DNA from: Dipteronia dyeriana
Lineage: Eukaryota; Streptophyta; Magnoliopsida; Sapindales; Sapindaceae
Assembly: GCA_032871835.1 (NCBI GenBank)
Contig: CM065296.1
Location: 54,899,288 to 54,963,287 of the forward strand
Direction of reading: 5' to 3'
Length of the DNA: 64,000 nt
The notes below the pieces were generated by a model. The model saw only the letters and a program-made list of their open reading frames with translations. It was not told the origin of the DNA and ran no database searches. This document shows positions 24,656 to 36,523 of the stretch, one piece after another. Position 1 is the first letter of the stretch. Each line of letters starts with the position of its first letter. The translations under genes were made by a program, and so were the position numbers.

Positions 24656-25999
24656 TTGTACCCTTGATTAATTGATGTATGTGTACGTGAAACTTTTTCT
24701 TTTATTGTATATATGCATGTTTTAGAAAGAGATGGCACTCTAGGTATTCACATATATAAATTTACATTGGAATGTATGGATATATATATATGTTTTATAT
24801 GTGGATTGTTATTGCTCAATTTTGGTCCTAGAATTTCAACGTATTTTGTTTTGGGATTGTAACAAGAAGGGTGGTCTATCATCGCCATAATTTCCTTCTT
24901 GGTAGTTGCTAAATTTTTATTTATTTTGCTATTGTAATAATAAATACTGCACTATATTGTAATAAAAAAAACTGTAGTATTTTTTTATTCAAAATCCTTC
25001 TGTAATACATTCAAGTATCGAAGACTCAAAAGTTTGAAGAATTGGGAGCAACTGGAACAAGTTTGGGACCGTGCGAGCCGTAGCAACAAAAGTGCGTTCG
25101 AAGCGTAAGCGGCCACATGGAAACCATGGGTTGTGCATGGCAGCCCTTTATGGGGTTGTGGCATGCGCACACCCGTGGGTATGGGCCAAGGGTGCTCATG
25201 CCCATGGGAGGCAGCCGAGGGAGTCCAAATGATGAAGATCGCGTGAAAACTTGTTAGCTAAGAAAAGAGTTTTTTGTATCCCAAGACATGTAATTTTCTT
25301 ACTTTTCTAGGATGGACAAAAATTGTAGCTATTTATATTTTTGTAAATAATGCATTGTTTGTCGTTGTTTGATAACATGTCATATAGAATAGGAGTGCCA
25401 CTCATATATCTCTTTTGGTATGAACATGCATAGAATGGTTTAGGTATCTAAATTGGCATCTAGATAACTTGGTAAATCATTCTTTGTAATTCAATCACAC
25501 ACCTTAAATAATTGAGTGGGAGAAGGTGTTTTGGAACACCTACGGCCTCCAAGTTTAGTTGAGCTTTATGTTTCGAGTAATAACCTCCCAAGAGGTATTC
25601 ATGAATGGAATTTTGCAAGATACTTCCTTACAAGGATTGACTAGACAATTAGCCCAAACGATATCTACTCCCAAATAAGGGATATTCGTGAGAGATTATA
25701 TTGAAGCTCGATAACTCGGTAACACACTCAATGTAATTTTATTAATATCCTCCCAAGAGTTCTTGTTAATAAAATTGCAAGGCTAAAATTGAAAACGTTG
25801 GTTGTTATGTTAACAATTAGGTGAGACATAGTCTAACTAGTAAATGGTGCAAACTCCCAAAGGAGGCATGACATTTATGGGTGTTGGATCACCATTGAAT
25901 TTTACGATTGAATTATTTTATTTATAATTCAAGATAAATATTCAAAAGTGCTATATCATGATTATTTACTTATATAATTTTTGTTAACATAAAGAAATC
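24656..25999 (+). other. Untranslated leader of copia element 1
   Basis: About 1.3 kb without a supported gene. A relatively GC-rich patch at 25,060-25,230 with CATGGGTATGGGCC-type words lies inside an AT-rich leader. The block near 25,375-25,400 is shared with the leader of the copia fragment at 10 kb. Confidence 0.55.
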
Positions 26000-26700
26000 A
26001 TGACCTCATCCCTAATCAAAATCCTAAAAGATACTACTTTAACTGTTGATGATATGTTACATGGAAAAAGAAAAATTGGGTTGTTGTTGTGAGTTGAAAA
26101 ACCATAAGTTCATTCTGTCTATTCCTAAACCAAAAAAGTAATGAATCTACTCAGTAGCAAAGAGATGAGTATCAGTAGTGGAAGTCTTCAGATGAGATGG
26201 CTAAATGTATGTTACATTACTGCCATCATCTCCGATGTGTTACAACAGCAACATGAATGGAGACTGTTGCTGATATAATGATGTCTCTATAAGAGATATT
26301 AGCTATGAGGTCTAGGATGACTAAGAGAGAGGCAATGACTGCTTTTATGAATCTTAGGATGAAACCTAGATAGACCGTGAAAGATCACATGACGAAAGTC
26401 ATAGTACATCTCAACATTACTGAACTGAATGGTGCTGAGATAGATGGTGAGATGAAAATTGACATTATTGTCAACTATCTATCAGATTCCTTTGATCAGT
26501 TCAAGTTGGAATACACCTTGAACAATAAAGAAAACATCTTGCAAGGCCTGATGTAAGATGATCAAAGCATTAAGAAAATCCTTGTGTAAGGTAAGGTTTG
26601 AGAGATTCATACGGTTAGTAAAGTTGCTTCTGTTAAGACCCGTGGGATGGTCACGAAACAACAGAAGAAAAAGCAACATGGGCCTAACCAGAAGGGGTTA
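26000..26700 (+). pseudogene. Gag of copia element 1, broken
   Basis: Starts with ATGACCTCATCCC at 26,000. In several frames the UBN2/gag helices can be followed: VLQQQHEW (26,238-26,261), REAMTAFMNLRMKP-like sequence (near 26,325-26,365), VIVHLN (near 26,400), and SDSFDQFKLEYTLNNKE-like sequence (near 26,485-26,530). The zinc knuckle and the DSG protease motif are missing: the sequence passes from gag directly to the region just before integrase (near 26,700), so about 150-200 codons appear deleted. Confidence 0.7.
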
Positions 26701-28841
26701 CCAGAAAAGGAAAAGATTGAATAAGATCGAGTTCAACTTGTATTTAGCCAATGGAGCATTGTTGTTTACTTGTGTAGTGGGAGATATTAGAATCAGTTTA
26801 GATTCTTATAGGCATTTAGATTTAAGAGACGTTTATTATGTACCTCTATTCAAGAGGAATTTAATTTCGGTTTCTTGTTTAAATAAATTTGGTTTTTCGG
26901 TTACTTTTAATAAAACTTTTATTATTGGTAAGAATGATAAAATTATTTGCAATGTTTCATTGGAAAATGGTTTATTCTATTTGCATAGAAATATCTCTCA
27001 CTTGTTAGACACAGAATTAACGAAACCTAATCATAAATGAGTAAAATTATCAAAAGATAAAATCTACCTATGGCATTTGCGCCTAGGTCATATTAACCTT
27101 AATAGGATTAAAATATTGGTTAGTGACGGACCTCTAAATGACTTAAAGGTTGATGATCTACCAACTTGAGAATCTTGTTTGGAAGATAAAATGACCAAAA
27201 GGTCATTCAAGACCAAAGGCACAAGAGCCATCGAATGTTTAGGATTGATACACACTGATGTGTGTGGTCCTATGAGCATTCAAGCCAGAGGCGGATATGA
27301 GTACTTCATCACTTTCATAGATCATTACTTAAGATCTGGCTATGTGTATCTCATGAGACATAAGTCGGATGCTTTTGACATATTCAAAGCATTTAAAGAT
27401 GAAGTTGAAAATCAGCTTGAGAAACGCATAAAAATCTTGAGGTCTTATCGTGGTGGAGAATATCTATATGGTGAGTTTCAGCAATATCTTAATGATAATG
27501 ATATAATTTCTCAGTTTTCTGTACTAGGTACACCTCAACAAAATGGGGTGGCAGAAAGGAGAAATATAACTCTTTTGAACATGGTTAGGTCTATGTTGAG
27601 TTATTCATTGCTTCCTAATTCCATTTGGGGATATTCTTTACAAACTGTCATGTACATTCTAAACGATATACCATCTAAGTCAGTTCCGAAAACACCGCAT
27701 GAGTTGTGGACCAGGCGAAAGCCTAGTTTACAACACTAAAGAATATTTGGATGTCCTGTGCACGTGTTAAAAGGAAAGATAGAAAAGATGGATTCATGTT
27801 CAGAAACATGCATATTTGTAGGGTATCCAAAAGGAACAAAAGGATATTATTTTTATAGTCCTTCAGATCTTAAATTATTTGTTTCGACAAATGCTAAATT
27901 TCTGGAAGAGGACTATTTGAATAATTTTGTGCCTAAAAATAGAATTGTCTTGAATGAGCTTTCAGGAGATACAATTCCACAAGAGGTTTCACAACCTAGC
28001 CCAATTAAAAGTTCCACACCAACACAAGATCAACAATCTACCATACCTTGTCGTAGTGGGAGGGTTAATAGACAACCCGAGAGATACATCGGTCTAGTAG
28101 AGTCTATAGTTAATCTCTCGGATGATGATTATCCCTATACGTTCAAGGAAGCAATGGAATATGTTGATTGTCGCCATTGGCAAAAGGCAACGCAATCCGA
28201 AACTGAATCTATGTTCAAAAACAAAGTCTGGTCTCTTGTAGACTTGGTTAAAGGGACAAAACCCATCGGGTGCAAGTGGGTATACAAGAGGAAAAAAGGA
28301 ATTGATGGAAATGTGGAAACCTTTAAAGTTAGATTGGTAGCTAATGGTTATACAAAGAAGGAAGGTATCAATTATGAAGAAACCTTCTCTCCTGTGGCCA
28401 CGCTTAAATCCATTAGGATACTCATATCCATTGCAGCATCTCTAGACCTAGAGATTTGGCAAATGGACATCAAGACAGCTTTCCTTAATGGAAGTCTTGA
28501 CGAAAGCATCTATATGATGCAACCAGAAGGATTCATTGAAAATGGCCAAGAGGAAAGGGTATGCAAGTTGTAAGAATCCATATATAGATTGAAGCAAGCA
28601 TCCAGATCCTGGAACATAAGGTTTGATCAAGCCGTGAAAAGTTTTAGATTTCTTCAAAACCTTGACGAACCCTATGTATACAAAAGGATTAAAGGTGAAA
28701 AGTTGGTTTTCCTAGTTCCTTATGTATACGATATACTACTCATCGGAAATGATGTAAGTGTATTGACATCAGTAAAAGAATGGTTGGCAAAATAATTTGA
28801 TATGAAGGATTTATGAGAAGCAATTTATATTCTTGGTATCC
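26701..28841 (+). pseudogene. Copia integrase and reverse transcriptase, element 1
   Basis: A degenerate post-protease part (26,720-27,040) leads to GAG-pre-integrase LWHLRLGHINLNRI (27,069-27,110) and the integrase core from [15 protein letters not shown] (27,250-27,294). The second catalytic Asp is lost: RSYRGGEY stands for RSDRGGEY (Tyr at 27,446-27,448). The usual FIDDY is FIDHY. The third region [11 protein letters not shown] is intact (near 27,529-27,561). One stop (27,737) splits integrase from the C-terminal part at 27,758. The RT has WQMDIKTAFLNGSLDESIYM (28,458-28,517), a stop at 28,570, and the active site is YVYD instead of YVDD (Tyr codon at 28,727-28,729). It ends at LGIQF near 28,845, where an LTR fragment begins. 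Not functional. Confidence 0.9.
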
Positions 28842-29068
28842 AATTTTAAGAAAGGGAGTCCACACTCCTAAGTGATTCACGCTCATGATTGGATTAGAAG
28901 ATCTCGCGGATTCAATTCGACGCTAGTTCAATCGTCATGAAAAAAAAAGTACAATACCTTTTATATACATCAATTAATCTAGGGTTAAGGTTCTTGTTAT
29001 TAAAAGGGATTTTTTTTGTACGTATACGCAAACCCTAATTTTTTTTTTCTCACGCTTCCGTTGCGCTT
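28842..29068 (+). repeat. Stray right-end fragment of an L1 LTR inside copia pol
   Basis: About 225 bp matching 24,405-24,628 of the LTR (shared GGGAGTCCACACTCCTA-type start, TACATCAATTAATCTAGGG, and AAACCCTAATTTTTTTTT). It sits between the RT end of element 1 and the RT start of element 2. At its left joint both partners share CAATTTTAAGA-like sequence, suggesting microhomology-driven joining. Confidence 0.85.
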
Positions 29069-29084
29069 TAAAACTTTTTTTTTC

Positions 29085-30471
29085 GATACAGTAGACTTAC
29101 CGGATGAGGTAAAACTCATAGAGTGTAAGCAGATCTACAAGAGAGACAGAGGAGTAAATGAGAAAGTAGAGACTTTCAAAGCAGGGCTAGTGGCTAAAGG
29201 TTATACCCAAAAAGAGGGGGTCGATTATGAAGAGACCTTCTCGCCAGTAGCCATGTTTACATATATATTAGGATTCTCTTTTCCATTACTACTTATTTTG
29301 ATTATGAAATTTGGCAAATGTATGTCAAGACTGTATTATTGAATAGCAATCTTGACGAGAGTATCTATATGATACAACTAGAGGGATTCGTGTCCCCAGG
29401 TCAAGTGCAAAAGGTTCGCAAGCTGTAAAGGTCCATCTATGGACTTAAGCAAGCATATAGATCTTTGAACATCAAGTTTAATAATGTGATCAGAACCTAT
29501 GGCTTTGAGCAGAACGTTGATGAGCCTTGTTACTACAAGCACATCATTGACAAGAAAGCAGTTTTCTTGGTCTTATATGTTATCCTAATCATTGGGAATA
29601 ATGTGGGAGTGTTTTCAGATGAAAATGGCTGGCAGGCTAACCAATTTCAAATGAAAGATTTGGGAGAGGCGAGTTATGTTCTAGGGATTCAACTTATAAG
29701 GGATCGTAAGAATAAACTCATAACATTGTTTCAAGCATCAAATATCGATAAGATTCTTGTGCGATTTTCTATGCAAAACTCTAGGAAAGGTAATTTACCT
29801 TTCAGGCATGGAGTTAACTTGTCTAAGGAATAGTGTCCTATGACACCTCAAGAAGTTAAGGATATGAGACGTGTACCTTATGCATCGGCAGTAGGTAGTC
29901 TCATGTATGATATGTTATGCATGAGATCAGACATCTGCTATTTTGTGGGAGTAGTCAGCAGGTACCAATTCAACCCAGAATTGAATCATTGGGTTATTGT
30001 CAAGACTATTCTCAAGTATCTTCGGAGAATGAGAAACTATATATTAGTGTATTTCGGACAGGATTTGATCCCATTAGGATATACGGATTTTGATTTTCAA
30101 TCAGACATGGATTTAGGAAATCCACATCTGGATCAGTTTTCACCCTGGATGGTAGAGCCATTGTGTGGAGAAGTATCAAGCAATCTTGCATTGCTGACTC
30201 CACCATGGAAGCCGAATATGTAGCCGCTTGTGAAGCTGCTAAAGAGGTTTTTTAGCTCCACAAGTTGTTAAGTGATCTGGAAGTTGTCCCATATCTGGAT
30301 AAGCCCATCACACTTTATTGTGATAATAGTGGTGTTGTGGCTAATTCTGAAGAACCAAGAAGATACGAGAGATGGAAGCATATAGAGATAAAGTACCATC
30401 TCATTACAGAGATAGTGCAAAGAGGAGAATATGATTGTCACAAAGATAGTCTCGCAAGACAATCATGCTGA
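29085..30471 (+). pseudogene. Copia reverse transcriptase and RNase H, element 2
   Basis: Starts with [20 protein letters not shown] (29,091-29,150), matching the start of the RT of element 1 at 28,236, so the RT N-terminus is present twice in a row. [17 protein letters not shown] follows (29,203-29,253). The active-site region reads VLYVILIIGNN, lacking the two Asp. The connection part QMKDLGEASYVLGIQLIRD (29,648-29,704) and YASAVGSLMYDMLCMRSDI (29,879-29,935) are clear. RNase H has STMEAEYVA (near 30,200-30,226) and YCDNSGVVANSEEPRRYERW (30,316-30,375). Stops (for example at 29,340 and 30,253) and shifts are present. It is followed by a polypurine tract and an LTR start of another LTR family. 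Confidence 0.9.
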
Positions 30472-30570
30472 TCCATTTATAAATATCTTATTGGCTAAAG
30501 TATTTTTGGGTCACCTAGATGGTCTAGGGTTAAGAAACATGCCTCACATGCTTTAAAGCAAGTGGGAAAC
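30472..30570 (+). other. 3' end of element 2 with polypurine tract
   Basis: A short non-coding stretch ending in AAGCAAGTGGGAAAC (30,556-30,570), a purine-rich tract directly before the LTR start TGTTGGGG. Confidence 0.7.
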
Positions 30571-30738
30571 TGTTGGGGTTTATGCCTTAAAGATGTAATT
30601 TTTTAAATGGATTTATGAAAAAAATTAAAGAAAAGTTCAATTCATTATTGTTGTGTTGTTCATTTTATAACATGTGCATATATTTAACATCCAAAATTGC
30701 CAGGTGTAATCTCGAATTATGTATATGAATGTCATATA
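30571..30738 (+). repeat. 3' LTR of copia element 2, piece 1 of 3
   Basis: Starts TGTTGGGGTTTATGCC right after the polypurine tract. It is interrupted at 30,738 by a minus-strand solo LTR that duplicated ATATA (30,734-30,738 and 40,380-40,384). It continues at 40,385. Confidence 0.8.
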
Positions 30739-31667
30739 TGTAGGGAAAATCGATTCAAAATGCAACGGAAGAGTGAGAAAATTAGAAAATTAGGGTTTTC
30801 GTATAAATAAAAATTTTCCCTTTTAATAACAAGAACCTTAACCCTAGATTAATTGATGTATATAAAAAGTAGCGTACCTTTTTTTCTTAACGATTGAACA
30901 AAATTAAATCCGTAAGATCTTTCAATCCAATCATGAACATCAATCACCTAGGAGTGTGAGCTCATCTTCTTTAAATTGTGTACCTGATGATGGAAACAAA
31001 CAAAATCTTCTTCTTTGTTAGTCACAATAATCCTCCAAGTGAAAACCAAGAACATCCGGTCACTTTTGAATTATCAATCAATTTGATTGAAACTCACATG
31101 AACCTTAATTCGATGTCGTACACAAAACCCTTTTGATGCAAAGAAAACTAGTGTACTATCAAAAACAAAAACGTTCCCTCTTCACACAATTAGTTGGATG
31201 AAGTTTTCTATATATATATATATATATAACAATAAAAAAAAACAAATAAAAAACAACTTATCACACCAAAGAAAATTCATTCTTGGTCGAATTTAATAGG
31301 TATAATACATAGGAGACTAAATCCTCTCATAAGAAGAATTTACTTGGTAGTTAAGAATCCTATCGTTAGGTGGATTTACTTGGTGGTTAAGAATCCTTTT
31401 CCAAAAGGAATTCTTTCCTACACCAAGACTCCTAATCCAACTCAATAGTGTGTTTGTAACCATATTAAAGACTTCCTAATTTGATTAGATAAATAATTTC
31501 TTTTATTTATCTACTTATCAAATATTATCTTTAATATTAATTATACTACCAACAATAGTATAATTTTACTAAGAAAAAGATTTTGATTTTTAATTAAATA
31601 ATTAATTAATCAACAAATTAATTAATTTTCATTTAATTAAATAATAAAATAAAAATAATATAATTAA
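30739..31667 (-). repeat. Solo LTR of family L1 on minus strand, piece 1
   Basis: Begins TGTAGGGAAAATCG, the reverse complement of the L1 end, and follows the L1 LTR backward to a position equal to about 23,697. It ends where MULE1 begins (31,668). The other piece is at 39,372-40,379. Together they form one LTR with no internal region, so a solo LTR. Confidence 0.88.
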
Positions 31668-31668
31668 G

Positions 31669-31901
31669 GGGGTCAATAAATTATTGGCACCATTTGGGGG
31701 GTGTGTTGTGCAAATATCACCATTTTATTCATGTATGTTTAAAAGACCACATTTAGTGTTATCGGACAAAAATACCCCAAAGTTGTTGTTTTGTTAGTGT
31801 GAAAAAAGCCAGAGTAAGAAGGAGACCGACGCTAACAGAATCGACGGAGAAGTGACTGGAACATGAACGAGAATACACCAGATTTCTTGCGATTGACAAA
31901 G
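31669..31901 (+). promoter_or_regulatory. Terminal repeat and 5' exon of MULE1 (Ulp1 side)
   Basis: Shared with MULE2 (59,306-59,558, inverted): the end sequence, the words CACCATTT and GTTTAAAAG, and a first exon that ends ...GACAAAG before GTAATTTCTG. As in other MULEs, the terminal region probably holds the promoter; no TATA box is certain. Confidence 0.6.
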
Positions 31902-32823
31902 GTAATTTCTGTTCGTTTCTTTTCTGGATTTTGTAGTTGATAACTTGCCATTGCATGTTAGACTTGTGTTTTGTTGATTGAATTCGTAGATTAGGGTTCA
32001 AAACGAGATCTGAGAATGGTTGTGGTTTAGGTTAGGGTTTGAAACTAGGTTGAATGTGTGATGATGAAGATGAAATTCTGGGTATCGATGAATTGTAATT
32101 TTGAGAAATTTTGAATTCTAGAATTTTTTGAGCAAATTCGAGGTTTTTTGAAACTAGGTCAAGGATTTTTAAGTAAGAATCGAGTAGATTTTTTAAAGAA
32201 TCGAGGATATTTTTCAAAGGATCGAGATTATTTTCAAACAATCGAGAATATTTTTCAAACGATTGAGATTATTTTTCAAACGATTGAGAATATTTTCAAA
32301 CGATCGAGATTATATTTCAAAGGATAGAGAATATTTTCAAACGATCGAGAATATTTTTCAAACGATTGAGAATATTTTCAAAAGATCAAGAATATTTTTT
32401 AAACGATCGAGAATATTTTTCAAACGATCGAGAATATTTTCAAACGATCGAGATAATTTTTCAAACGATCGAGAATATTTTTCAAACGATCGAGAATATT
32501 TTCTAAAGATCGAGAATTTTTTTCAAATGATCGAGAACATTTTCAAACGATCGAGAACATTTTCAAACGATCGAGAATATTTTTCAAACGATCGAGAATA
32601 ATTTTCAAACGATCGAGAATATTTTTCAAACGATCGAGAATATTTTTCAAACGATCGAGAATATTTTCAAAAGATCGAGAACATTTTCAAACGATCGAGA
32701 ATATTTTTCAAACGATGGAGAATATTTTTGAAACGATCGAGAATATTTTCAAAGGATCGAGAATATATTTCATAGGATTGAGTTTTGTCCGGTTTACTAT
32801 GTATTGTTTCTATGACATTGTAG
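31902..32823 (+). other. 5' intron of the Ulp1-like gene of MULE1 (predicted)
   Basis: Donor AAAG|GTAATT at 31,902 and acceptor GACATTGTAG|ATG at 32,823. MULE2 shows the same donor and acceptor (59,305 and 58,224). The intron holds the minisatellite. The start codon follows the acceptor directly. Confidence 0.6.
32190..32780 (+). repeat. Minisatellite with CGATCG core, MULE1
   Basis: About 28 copies of a 20-21 bp unit, TTTTTCAAACGATCGAGAAT in typical form. The centre, CGATCG, is palindromic. Units differ by a base or two (AAAGGATCGAG and AAACGATTGAG near the edges), with the cleanest copies in the middle. ORFs such as 32,263-32,601 are only translations of the repeat. Confidence 0.95.
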
Positions 32824-35800
32824 ATGAGGAGCAGGTTGAAGGATTTCCTTTAAACTCCAGAGAGAGATTGGTTCAAGGGAAAATTGACTCGACAAGACCA
32901 TTTTAAAGCCCTCGCCCGTATAGACGATGTAATGAACCGGGTCTCAGAACATTTTGCTGTTGAGGATCGGCATCGGTTAATGGCGTCCTGTTTCGGGCAT
33001 TTCATGTCGATGCATCGGGAGATGAAATTTTCTGGTGGTGTTTTCCATCAGCTATTGTTACGGGAGTTGGACCATGATGGGCCAACAGATGAGATGCGGT
33101 TCCTGTTAGGGAACTAGGTGGTGAGGTTTTTGAAGGTGGAATTTTACATCATCATTGGATTACGTTTTGGACTTGTACCGGACACTGGTCTGTATGCTGC
33201 ACTGGAGAATGGCATACATCATCGGTACTTTCGTAGAGCCGATGAGGTATCTTTGGAGGAGTGGAGGGTTGTTCTTACCCTGGGAGATTTTCATGAGACG
33301 TACGATGCTGTGAAGTTGTGCCTTATATACATGCTGATCTGGATATTTATAGGGGTGGACAAGAGATTCAAGATTCCAGTTTGGCAGTTTCGGTTGGTGG
33401 AGGACCTCGCTGCCTTCAATGCTTTCCCATAGGGTGCCCACGTACTGGCATTCTATTTTGTCATTCAAGCATGCGTTACCACGACAACGTGAGGAGAGAG
33501 GCCAGCAGCCACCAGGCAATGTTATACATACCGTTGAGGAGTACAACATTTACGGTCCATCGCATGCCCTCTTGGTAAGAATTATAAATTACAAAATGGA
33601 CTTTATAGTTCGTTGCCTAAATTTTTTGGATTCTAAATGTACTTATCTTTGATGCAGATATTTGCTTTCAAGGTGATCCCCTAGATGGGTGTCGATTTAG
33701 GTGCCCGAAGGGCTACCGAGCTTTCTCCTCGTATTTTAAAATAGGAGTTGACAAAACAACCTAGAGGGAAGAAGCTGGCCAAGATTTTCAGTGCTAGGGT
33801 ATGTATTTAATTTGTTAATCGTTATATTAGTTACTATGTTTATAATGACATTCCTCTAACTAAGTTTTCAGATGTTTACGAGGGAGGAAATTGTGCCCAC
33901 AGCAGCTGATAAGGGAGCACCATACTTCGCAGGCCTAAGCGAGGGGGTAGCCTGTATGTAGAGGAGGATAGGGTTCACCTTCCTTCTGTCTCTGCTCAGA
34001 CTACTGACAGCAGGAGACATGCAGATGGTTCAGAGGACGAGGGTGGGGAAGGGAGGGAGGTGCAGTAATATAGAGGCTTCTAACCCATCGGGCCTGAGTT
34101 TCAGTGCCATGGACACTGATGGATCTAAGCCGTCTCCTGGGCGAGTGAACCGTATCTCGTGCAGCCACTAGACGTGATGTGGAGGTAAGTTGTGATGATA
34201 GTTTCGTTTTTATTAATGCGACCTATTCAGTTTTTTAGTACCAACAATGTTGATATGAATTTAGGCCCCATAGAAACATCATTTCAACGAGTTACGTGAA
34301 GCCTTCCGGAAGAGTGAGAATGATCGACAACGGCAACACCGGGAGTTGCTAGATATTATCCGAAAGAGATAGAAAGAGAGAGAAAGATCAAAAAGAACAA
34401 CACCGGAAGTTGCTCGCATTGATCGGGAGGCTTTCCGGCATTAGGATGCAAACACACCGGGATGGTCTACCTGGTCCTGATCATGATCCTGACTTTACTC
34501 CCGGAGATAAGACATATGGATATTTCGGGGGGACATACAGCACCGGTGCTGGTTAGGAGGATCCACATACTGAAGGGGCAGTTCCGGAGAGTGAGCCTTA
34601 CCAGCGTACCAAAGATACAGGGTCTGTTTCACGTACAACAGTAGGCTCATTGGTCAAGCGAAACAGTTGGTCCCTCTGATCAAGCAGCAGACTCCCCCTC
34701 CACCTCCCCCATCGGTCGAGAAGCAGCCTCTCCCTCCACCGCTCCCATCTGTCGAGCAGCAGCCTCCCCCTCTACAGCGCCTATCGGTCGAGCAGCATCA
34801 TGTCCCTCCAATGCCCTCATCGATCCATCGACAGTCACCTCATCGATCGATCGACAACCGCCCCTCCACCCCCTACATCCATCTAGCCTTATGGGGGACA
34901 TACCTCGTCTTTGCACCACTCCCCAACGGATGGAGTTCGACTGGAGACGCACGTACCGAAGAGCGGTTGGCAGTTACTCAGCCCGTACACAGGTTTCTAC
35001 CAACCGAAGAAGGTGACGATACTACTTCAAGCTCCTGACCACATTTTTGATCCCCACGGACTGGTGGATAATGACCAGTTGAAGGCTTACCGAGCCTTCA
35101 AGAAGAACATAAATAGGGAAACGTAAGTAATTCTTTTTTCTAATAAGCTGGCAGTTTTTCTTCTGTTCGATTAAATATTTGTGTTGCTAATGTTAAATTA
35201 ATGAAGACGTGATATGGACATGCTGGAGCCAGTTGATGCTGCATGGTTCCATCGGATGTAGACCAACTTTATGGACTTGGAGGACGAGGTATCACGAACC
35301 TGACATTTTTTATATAATGTTTGTTTTAGATTTGATACACTACTAACACTTTATTACGTGTATATACTTCCAGCATATGGACGCGTACCTCTATATTCTT
35401 CAGAAGCGTCTACGAGCATTCCCGAATGCTTACAACCAAATGATCAACATCTTGGATACACAATTTTTTGTAAGTATTCCACAAAAATTATGACTACATA
35501 TGCTTTTACATTCGTTTGTAAAACAATACTAATTTTTTATCGATGAAATATTTGTACAGTCTTATCTGGAGGTCCAATACAGGAGAATGATGCCTCATGA
35601 TGCTTACAGGGATATCACCACGACAAAGTGGAATGTGTTGGGGTCCTGGTAGACCAATGAGAACCTTACGACGGTGAGTGGTGGTGCCTCGATTGGAAGT
35701 CATCCGTGGCACAAGGTTGACATGGTAAGTGGTACTTGGTTTGCAATTAGAAATATAAATGTCTTTGTACATCCTAACACCTTCTTTTTACGTTTACAGG

Positions 35801-36307
35801 TTCTGATACAGTGTAACACTGGGCGGCAACATTGGCTATTGGTGATCGTCGACCTCACATCCGGGAAGATGTTCATAGTCGACCCCTGGATACAAGAGGT
35901 CTTAGTGAATATTCGGAAGCAGCAGGTAGCCTTATTATGTTGGTTTTTGCCCTCGATGTTGCATTTGGCCGATTTTCATACTACGTGATCACCTGACTGT
36001 GAGACGTTCCCCAAGAAGAATAGGCCCTACTTAGTCAGCGTGGTGTCCGCAACCCGTGTCCCTCAGTAGAAGAAATTGTATGACATATTGTTTTCATTTA
36101 CTTTAAGATTGAGTTATTAAAATATTATTGTTTTATTAATGCATGTTAATGTGTCCTAACTGTAGGGGTAATTGTGGTCCCCACACATTGAGATTGATCG
36201 AGTACATTCTGATGGACATGAAGGATTTCGATTGGTCGAAAGACTATATGGAGATCATTCGAGAGAATATGGCAGTTGAGATATTTTCAAACTCCAGGCC
36301 TGTTTAG
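32824..36307 (+). pseudogene. DUF1985-Ulp1 (SUMO-protease-like) gene of MULE1
   Basis: Ulp1/C48 proteases cut SUMO from targets; plant MULEs are known to carry such genes. Predicted exons with GT-AG borders: 32,824 to about 33,574 (DUF1985; MRSRLKDFL start, then HFAVEDRHRLMASCFGHFMS and KVEFYIIIGLRFG), 33,658-33,798, 33,872-34,184, 34,265-35,122 (coil and Pro-rich linker), 35,207-35,288, 35,374-35,469, 35,560-35,724, 35,800 to about 36,077, and 36,166-36,307. From 35,000 on the exons stay in phase. The catalytic triad can be seen: His in RQHWLLVIVDL (near 35,824-35,856), Asp in FIVDPW (near 35,872-35,889), Cys in GNCGPHTLRL (36,168-36,197). About ten in-frame stops, most of them TAG, show it is dead. 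It faces the transposase gene across a gap of about 215 bp. Confidence 0.75.
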
Positions 36308-36523
36308 TTTTATGTGGTAATTCTTCTGTACATGTACCATCATTTTGTAAAAAATAAGTTACATTGAAATAAAATTTTACTTGATATTTTGTTTTCTTTG
36401 CAACTATCATAAATCAAAAGTTGAACAGTAATTGGAATCCTATTTTATTATAATTGAAATTCAGTTATTGAACAACTCATACGAGTACTAGATTTCACAA
36501 TGTTATCATCATAACGCCTAAAA
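36308..36523. other. Gap between convergent genes of MULE1
   Basis: AT-rich, about 215 bp, lying between the stop codons of the two converging genes. It should hold both 3' ends; no clear poly(A) signal stands out. MULE2 has a homologous gap at 55,122-55,335. Confidence 0.5.

Noticed and set aside
32263..32601. 112-codon ORF with repeated NDREYF/RSRIF units
   Set aside because: It is a translation of the 20-21 bp minisatellite. The unit length is not a multiple of three throughout, and the region is intronic in the gene model. The same applies to 58,426-58,641.
32190..32780. Regular repeats considered as a CRISPR array
   Set aside because: Units follow each other without unique spacers, and the surroundings are plant transposons.
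34680..35038. Proline-rich ORFs on both strands
   Set aside because: They are frames of the Pro/Ser-rich linker exon of the DUF1985-Ulp1 gene, not separate genes.
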